Position numbers and translations under genes: made by a program. This document shows positions 6,025 to 10,086 of a stretch of DNA of 10,086 nt, piece after piece; within the stretch, counting starts at the first letter, position 1, and every line of letters begins with the position of its first letter. Below the pieces are notes generated by a model that was not told the DNA's origin, made no database searches, and saw nothing but the letters and a program-made list of their open reading frames with translations. Source of the stretch: Nitrospirota bacterium (GTDB lineage: Bacteria > Nitrospirota_A > Leptospirillia > Leptospirillales > Leptospirillaceae); assembly GCA_027335985.1 (NCBI GenBank), contig DAHWGX010000026.1:1-10086 (forward strand). Reading direction: 5' to 3'.

Positions 6025-6495
6025 ATGAACATTCCGATTCTGCCCCCGCAACCTGAGATCGATGAGGCGTCCCATGTGGTCCAGATCGCTCCGACCAGCG
6101 GAGATTCCTTTTCTCCACACGATTTCGTGAAGCTGGCGGGAGGCGAGCTTGTTCCCTCAGCCAGTGCGGACCCCTCGGTTTTCGGGCTCTCCCTCTCCGA
6201 ATACCCGGACCCCTCGGGAAAGCTCAACCAGTCGGTCATTCCAGTTCTTCGGGCCCGGGCTGGCCAGCGCCTATGGATGAACGTCTCGGGGGCCGTGCTC
6301 GCCCAGACTCATCTGGGAGCCCAGTTCGGTCTGGTCATCACAAACGGAGTGGCCATGGTGGATCTCACCAACACCACGGAGAAAGTCTTCGAAATCATCG
6401 AGATCGGGGTGCAGGCCGGAGTTCTTCCGAACGGCGGAATCGGGGACGCGAATGCCCGGGTTCTGGTCGAAATTCTTTCATCCGCTGTGGCCTGA
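6025..6495 (+). CDS. Probable capsid decoration or stabilising protein
   Basis: A 156 aa protein directly upstream of the coat gene, a common position for capsid decoration proteins. It has a Pro-rich N-terminal arm (NIPILPPQPEIDEA), then a beta-rich body: FVKLAGGELVPSAS (35-47), FGLSLSEY, VIPVLRARAGQRLWMNVSG (71-89), LGAQFGLVITNGVAMVDL (97-114), and a final strand ARVLVEILSS. The alternation resembles small beta-barrel decoration domains, in which a Gly-leading loop, a surface strand with PV, and a buried GxxYxL-type strand recur. No cysteines and few lysines. AAGGAGG at 6008-6014 lies ten bases before the ATG; an ATG at 6015 in another frame abuts the site and gives only a short peptide. 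Family not confirmed; an alternative is another minor head protein. Confidence 0.55.
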   Translation: MNIPILPPQPEIDEASHVVQIAPTSGDSFSPHDFVKLAGGELVPSASADPSVFGLSLSEYPDPSGKLNQSVIPVLRARAGQRLWMNVSGAVLAQTHLGAQFGLVITNGVAMVDLTNTTEKVFEIIEIGVQAGVLPNGGIGDANARVLVEILSSAVA

Positions 6496-6527
6496 GTTGC
6501 CATAGCCTTGCAGGAGGTCCTTGAAGC

Positions 6528-7418
6528 ATGAATATCAATCAATTCCCCTGGGAAGTGTACCCGGCCCTCCGGGACGTGATCTACGAAGAGTACGACGCGA
6601 ACGCGCTGATCTACCCCAAGCTCACCGTTTCGGACGGAACGGACAAGTATTACGAGGAAGAGACCACGGAAGTCGGCATCGGCCTGTTCTCCGAAACCGG
6701 CGACGGGGAAGACTACCACGAGGACACGAACTTCCAGGGATTCTATACGCGGTACAACCTGGCCAAGTTCACCTCCTATTTCCGGGTGTCCGAAGACCTG
6801 ATGGAGTTCGAACGCTACAACACCATGGGGCGAAGGTCCCGGGATATGGGAAACAAGGCCAACGTGACCGAGGACACTCTGGTCCATCTGATTTACAACA
6901 ACGGATTCACGACGAACCTTTCCGATGGTCAGCCCCTGTTCTCGGTGAACCATCCGGGCTATCCCGGCTCCGGGAACAAGTTTGCCAACGTTCTGGCCAC
7001 ACAGAGCGCCCTCTGCTACACCTCCTTCAACTCGGTGCTGACGGCCATCAAGCGGCAGACAGACGAACGGGGAACTCTCATCCGCATGCGGCCGTCCAAG
7101 CTGGTGGTTGCTCCGGAAAACGAACTGACCGCACGCGAAATCCTGAAATCGGCCGGACGACCCGACACGGCAGACCGGGCCGACAACGAACTCAAGAAAA
7201 TGGCAGGCGGGATCGAGCTGATCGTGGATCCCTACCTCAACAGCCCGTCCATGTGGTTCATCATCTGCGACCGCTTCTTCGTCAAAGCCTTCACCCACGG
7301 CGGTCTTACCACCAAGACCAAAGAGGATCCCTTCAATGGGGACTGGATGGTCTTCGGGCGCTTCTACATCGCCTACGGGGCGTCTTCTCCCTGGGGCGTC
7401 TTCGCGGGCTCGGCCTAA
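6528..7418 (+). CDS. Major capsid protein (HK97 fold, Mu gpT-like)
   Basis: Main shell subunit. The 296 aa length is normal for the Mu gpT-like group of HK97-fold coats. Visible marks: an N-terminal helix with FPWEVYPALRDVIYEEYDA (6-24); an acidic E-loop-like region at 35-68; RYNLAKFTSYFRVSEDLM (75-92), leading into the spine helix; DGQPLFSVNHPG (133-144), a signature resembling DGxxLFSxxH of gpT-like coats; RGTLIRMRPSKLVVAPENEL (181-200) followed by TAREIL, the central P-domain strand and helix; and IELIVDPYL (229-237). No N-terminal delta domain precedes the core, and no cleavage site is evident, fitting assembly with a separate scaffold. AGGAGG at 6512-6517 lies ten bases before the ATG. 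Two Trp/Phe-rich strands close the protein (WMVFGRFYIAYG). Confidence 0.9.
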   Translation: MNINQFPWEVYPALRDVIYEEYDANALIYPKLTVSDGTDKYYEEETTEVGIGLFSETGDGEDYHEDTNFQGFYTRYNLAKFTSYFRVSEDLMEFERYNTMGRRSRDMGNKANVTEDTLVHLIYNNGFTTNLSDGQPLFSVNHPGYPGSGNKFANVLATQSALCYTSFNSVLTAIKRQTDERGTLIRMRPSKLVVAPENELTAREILKSAGRPDTADRADNELKKMAGGIELIVDPYLNSPSMWFIICDRFFVKAFTHGGLTTKTKEDPFNGDWMVFGRFYIAYGASSPWGVFAGSA

Positions 7419-7424
7419 AGGAGG
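7417..7424 (+). promoter_or_regulatory. Near-consensus Shine-Dalgarno before a GTG start
   Basis: AAAGGAGG overlaps the coat stop codon and lies six bases before the GTG at 7431. The strong site at ideal distance fixes a GTG as the start of the next gene. Confidence 0.7.
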
Positions 7425-7430
7425 TTCCCT

Positions 7431-7829
7431 GTGGGACTTGCCAGCCATTTTGGGCCCGTCAAACTCATTCCCAAGGCCTCGATTTCGGGGTCTGGGGGGC
7501 TTTCTGGAGATTTTCTGGATGCAGACGGGAAAAGCATTATCGGCGACATCACCGGAGGACTCATCAACGGTGCCGAAAAAATCACTCTCTGGATCGTGGT
7601 ATCCGCCGTTAGCGGTACGTTGGGAATTCTGGCGGACAGTTCCCCGGACGGAGCTCATGCCACTTCCAGCGGAGCGGTTGGGTCCAAGACCGGGATAACG
7701 GCTCCCGGAACGTACCAGATCAATTACAACAACACCCCCATCAGCATGCTCAAGCTCGGCTGGACTTTGGGGAGTGCGACAGACACGGCAACGATCGACG
7801 GGATCTGGTTCGAAGGATCTCTGGCTTAA
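7431..7829 (+). CDS. Small beta-rich virion protein after coat
   Basis: A 132 aa protein, Gly/Ser/Thr/Ile-rich and low in charge, with no recognised family. It starts at GTG 7431, six bases after AAAGGAGG. Strand-like stretches include VKLIPKASISGSG (10-22), ITLWIVVSAVSGTLGILAD (51-69), GTYQINYNNTPISMLKLGW (92-110) and DGIWFEGSLA at the end. The hydrophobic middle segment contains Ser, Thr and Gly and is flanked by beta sequence, so I read it as buried strands and not a membrane span. Position right after the coat and a strong ribosome site suggest an abundant head component such as a decoration or vertex protein. The function is inference from place and composition. Confidence 0.65.
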   Translation: MGLASHFGPVKLIPKASISGSGGLSGDFLDADGKSIIGDITGGLINGAEKITLWIVVSAVSGTLGILADSSPDGAHATSSGAVGSKTGITAPGTYQINYNNTPISMLKLGWTLGSATDTATIDGIWFEGSLA

Positions 7830-7844
7830 CAATGGAGCGCGGGC

Positions 7845-8753
7845 ATGTATTCGACCTTTCAGAGCTGCTATCAGGAAGTTTTGAATCGCACGCGCTCTCT
7901 CCCGCAGCAGAGCTATCTCTCTCCCCTCAAGAATGCCGTCAATGCCGTCTACCAGGAGTTGTGCTCCTGGCGTGAGTGGCCCTTCCTCCAGAAGACGGGA
8001 CGGCTGACTCTTGTCGCTCCCGTCAATTCCGGGACGCTTTCCGGAACGGCCGGCGGAAACCAGCTTTCCGGAACCGGAACCGCTTTCACGCTGGACATGG
8101 TCGGCTGGTATCTCCGGTATGGAGCGGACAACGCCCTTTATGAAATCACGGGCGTCGATCCGGTCGGTCAAGTCCTGACCGTCTCCCCAAGCCTCTCGTT
8201 GACCGGCGTCGCTTTGGACTATTCGGTCTTTCCCTTTTCCTATCAGCTCCCATCGGACTTCCGGATGCCGGAGCCGATCACGGCGTTTCAGCTGTCTCCG
8301 AAGATGCGGTTCGTGGGAACGCGGGAACTGCAATCGGACCTGATCAACACGCGGTTCGGCAACCCGGACAGATGGAGCATCGCGTACCGGAGTTCGGCTC
8401 CCCAGACCCCCCAGATGGTCTTCTTCCCGTTTCCGTCCCAGCCCATCGTGGTGCAGTTTCTCTACCTGCCCCAGCTTCCGGACCTCCAGGGTAATTCGGA
8501 TCCGATCCTGATTCCGTCGAATTACCGGAGGGCCATCATCGAGGGGGCCATGGCGATCTTTTACCGGGACGTGCTCGACGATCCAGCCAGGGCCCAGATC
8601 TCCAAAGCCGAATACATCCAGATCCGGAACCAGATGTGTACCGATTACGGCCTCTGGGATGACCAGCCTCAACTTCGTCCGGCGAGCTTTCGCGGTCTTC
8701 AGAGACGCTTTGGCACGGATGCCGTGATCGAGCGGATGGTCTGGAGGGTCTGA
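7845..8753 (+). CDS. Head-tail adaptor protein
   Basis: Ring-forming connector that binds below the portal once DNA is packaged. The 302 aa protein begins with a helical segment (residues 1-45, ending AVNAVYQELCSWREWPFL) typical of adaptors. A beta domain is inserted at about 57-130 (SGTAGGNQLSGTGTAF, VGWYLRYGADNALYEITGVD), a GxxxVxGxGTxF-type unit recurring in phage virion proteins. Then come YQLPSDFRMPEPI (133-145), DRWSIAYRS, a strand pair with QMVFFPFPSQPIVVQFLYLP (190-209), and a closing helical part IPSNYRRAIIEGAMAIFYRD (223-242). The order LPSDFxxP, strand pair, IPSxYxxAIxEGA is what I expect of SU10- or P22 gp4-like adaptors, here longer because of the inserted domain. GGAG at 7834-7837 is seven bases before the ATG. 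The stop overlaps the next start by one base (TGATG). Confidence 0.75.
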   Translation: MYSTFQSCYQEVLNRTRSLPQQSYLSPLKNAVNAVYQELCSWREWPFLQKTGRLTLVAPVNSGTLSGTAGGNQLSGTGTAFTLDMVGWYLRYGADNALYEITGVDPVGQVLTVSPSLSLTGVALDYSVFPFSYQLPSDFRMPEPITAFQLSPKMRFVGTRELQSDLINTRFGNPDRWSIAYRSSAPQTPQMVFFPFPSQPIVVQFLYLPQLPDLQGNSDPILIPSNYRRAIIEGAMAIFYRDVLDDPARAQISKAEYIQIRNQMCTDYGLWDDQPQLRPASFRGLQRRFGTDAVIERMVWRV

Positions 8754-10086
8754 TGCCGACCGCTTCTCTCCGCAAAAACATCACCCTGGACTTTGGCAAG
8801 TTTGGTCTCGATACCCGGCTTCCGCCGATCGCTCCCCAGGTATTGGGGTTCAACAAGGCCACCAATATCTACTTCACGGTGCGGGCGTCGTTCAAAAGTC
8901 GCCCGGGCCACCAATGGTTCGGGCCGGATTTCCCTTCCTCCGATCCCATCGATGGCCTTTTCGATTTCTGGGTGGATGGTCAAAGCGAATACGTTCTTGT
9001 CGTCCAGGGGGGCATCGTTTGGGTCTACAACTCCGGCTCGAACACGTGGACGCAGATTTCGGTCTCCAATCCGACCGTGGCGCCCACCCTTTCGTTTTCC
9101 TCCAGCGCGGGAACCCTCGTTGCCGGGACATACACCTATGCGGTGACGGCTCTGAACGGACAGGGGGAAACGCTGGCCTCTCCCGCTGTCTCCATCACCA
9201 CCACGGCGACGGGAGAAGTCGTTCTGAACTGGAAGGCGGTTCCCGGAGCCACCTCTTATAACGTCTATGGCCGGGTGGCCGGAAACCTCGGGCTCCTTGG
9301 AAACTCGACCGGAACTTCTTTCACGGACAGCGGTTCGGCCACGCCCGGAGTGGCTCCTCCTGCGGTCGATACGGCCATGCTCCACACCGGGCTTCCCGTG
9401 AACTTTGCCGTTCTCCAGCGCAAGGTGGTTTTCGGGAACGGGACCGACCACAACTACATCTATGACGGGACGACGCTTTCCGACCTCACGATCACGAACG
9501 GGGCCTACAATCTGACCCCCTGCTCCTATTTTCTGACCCACAACAACCGGATCTATGCGGCAGGTTCCTCGGTCCATCCATCGACCCTCTACTGGTGCGC
9601 CGTGGACAATCCGGGAAACTGGACGGCTCCGGACGATGCCGGAAACGTCCAGGTGGAAGGTGGGAGAGATGTCATTACCGGGCTGGGATCCTTCGGTTCG
9701 GATGTCTGGATCTTCAAGGGTCCGAAATATGGCGCGATCTTCGTTCTTTCCGGGACGAGCTACGACAACTTTGCCCTCCAGCCAGCCTATCGGGGCATGT
9801 TCGGTTACCACCGGAGCATCGTCAATGTCGGGAACGATCTGCTCTTCCAGGGCCCGGACGGGATCTATTCGCTGGCCCACATGATGCAGACCGGAGGAAA
9901 CCTCCAGACCTCCCGAATCTCGGAAAACGTCCAGTCCCTTTTTCAGGCCCTCCCGGCCTCCATGCTCGGGGCCGGATGCGCCGTCTATTACGAGCCGGAA
10001 AACATCGTCGTGTTCTACCTCTCCAAAGGAGGGGTCCATCTCGACTATGCCCTGGTGGTGAGCCCTCCCGATCCTCTCGACATCAA
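8753..10086 (+). CDS. Beta-propeller tail protein with Ig/FN3-like domain (3' end missing)
   Basis: This frame is open from the ATG at 8753 to the window edge; 444 residues are visible with no stop. GGAGGG at 8743-8748 lies four bases upstream and the start overlaps the adaptor stop. Residues 1-105 are an N-terminal part with RLPPIAPQV and beta strands (YVLVVQGGIVWVYNS, 80-94). An Ig/FN3-like insert follows at about 110-205: LVAGTYTYAVTALNGQGETL (122-141) and LNWKAVPGATSYNVYGR (158-174). From about 210 the pattern is of a propeller: NRIYAAGSS (265-273), STLYWCAVDNPGNWTAP (277-293), VITGLGSFGSDVWIFKGP (307-324), NDLLFQGPDGIYSL (361-374). This layout is like the propeller tail hubs and nozzles of short-tailed phages (P22 gp10, T7 gp12), which sit below the adaptor; position right after the adaptor agrees. 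The family cannot be fixed without the C-terminus. Confidence 0.75.
   Translation, partial: MPTASLRKNITLDFGKFGLDTRLPPIAPQVLGFNKATNIYFTVRASFKSRPGHQWFGPDFPSSDPIDGLFDFWVDGQSEYVLVVQGGIVWVYNSGSNTWTQISVSNPTVAPTLSFSSSAGTLVAGTYTYAVTALNGQGETLASPAVSITTTATGEVVLNWKAVPGATSYNVYGRVAGNLGLLGNSTGTSFTDSGSATPGVAPPAVDTAMLHTGLPVNFAVLQRKVVFGNGTDHNYIYDGTTLSDLTITNGAYNLTPCSYFLTHNNRIYAAGSSVHPSTLYWCAVDNPGNWTAPDDAGNVQVEGGRDVITGLGSFGSDVWIFKGPKYGAIFVLSGTSYDNFALQPAYRGMFGYHRSIVNVGNDLLFQGPDGIYSLAHMMQTGGNLQTSRISENVQSLFQALPASMLGAGCAVYYEPENIVVFYLSKGGVHLDYALVVSPPDPLDI

Noticed and set aside
4244..6118. A 624-codon open frame on the minus strand
   Set aside because: It is antisense to the scaffold and small head genes; its Phe/Leu/Arg/Ser-rich content is the reverse of Lys/Glu-rich codons on the plus strand, not a protein signal.
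6521..7612. A 363-codon plus-strand frame with a TTG start close to the AGGAGG site at 6512
   Set aside because: It overlaps nearly all of the coat gene; the product is Arg/Gly/His-rich with no domain pattern, while the ATG at 6528 gives a clear capsid protein.
6309..8672. A 787-codon open frame on the minus strand
   Set aside because: It lies opposite well-identified coat and adaptor genes, has no ribosome site, and its product is a low-complexity mix of Arg, Gly, Asp and Val typical of antisense reading of a GC-rich, codon-biased gene.
8699..10039. A 446-codon open frame on the minus strand opposite the tail gene
   Set aside because: The plus-strand frame has a ribosome site, a stop/start overlap with the adaptor and clear propeller and FN3-like patterns; the minus frame has none of these.
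1..10086. A defence system, CRISPR array, toxin-antitoxin pair or other new system
   Set aside because: No regularly spaced repeats, no recognisable effector domains and no divergent gene pairs were seen; all but one of the genes fit a phage packaging, head and tail module, and that small gene shows no specific function.

Overview
The window is a stretch of bacteriophage or prophage genome: the end of the DNA-packaging genes followed by the head-assembly and first tail genes of a tailed virus (Caudoviricetes). All genes lie on the + strand, packed end to end with gaps of at most 57 bases and several stop/start overlaps, as expected for one late transcription unit. No integrase, repressor, tRNA, bacterial marker gene, insertion sequence or CRISPR array is visible, so free phage and prophage cannot be told apart and the host cannot be named. 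G+C is near 60% in the samples I counted, with a preference for CTC, TTC and TCC codons, which suggests a moderately GC-rich bacterial host.

Layout: (1) 1-987, the C-terminal two thirds or so of the large terminase, entering from the left edge; (2) 984-1199, a small gene of lower G+C and unknown function; (3) 1251-3491, a large (746 aa) portal protein; (4) 3484-4639, four small genes: a helical 80 aa protein, a beta-rich head-fibre or decoration-like protein, a basic 69 aa protein and a lysine-rich 57 aa protein with an internal repeat; (5) 4697-5563, a scaffolding protein; (6) 5591-5986, a charged protein of unknown role; (7) 6025-6495, a beta-rich probable decoration protein; (8) 6528-7418, the major capsid protein; (9) 7431-7829, another small beta-rich protein; (10) 7845-8753, a head-tail adaptor-like protein; (11) 8753-10086, a beta-propeller tail protein with an Ig/FN3-like domain, running off the right edge.

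Working together: terminase drives DNA through the portal ring; the scaffold and capsid protein build the procapsid around the portal; the small beta-rich proteins probably decorate or stabilise the shell; the adaptor and propeller proteins close the portal and begin the tail. The order portal, scaffold, coat, adaptor, propeller, and the lack of a maturation protease gene, recall the head modules of P22-like short-tailed phages, although the coat resembles the Mu gpT-like HK97-fold family. Most of the window is ordinary phage head module. The parts worth a second look are the small genes: the low-GC gene between terminase and portal, the two tandem basic proteins, the unplaced 131 aa protein, and the three beta-rich virion candidates.
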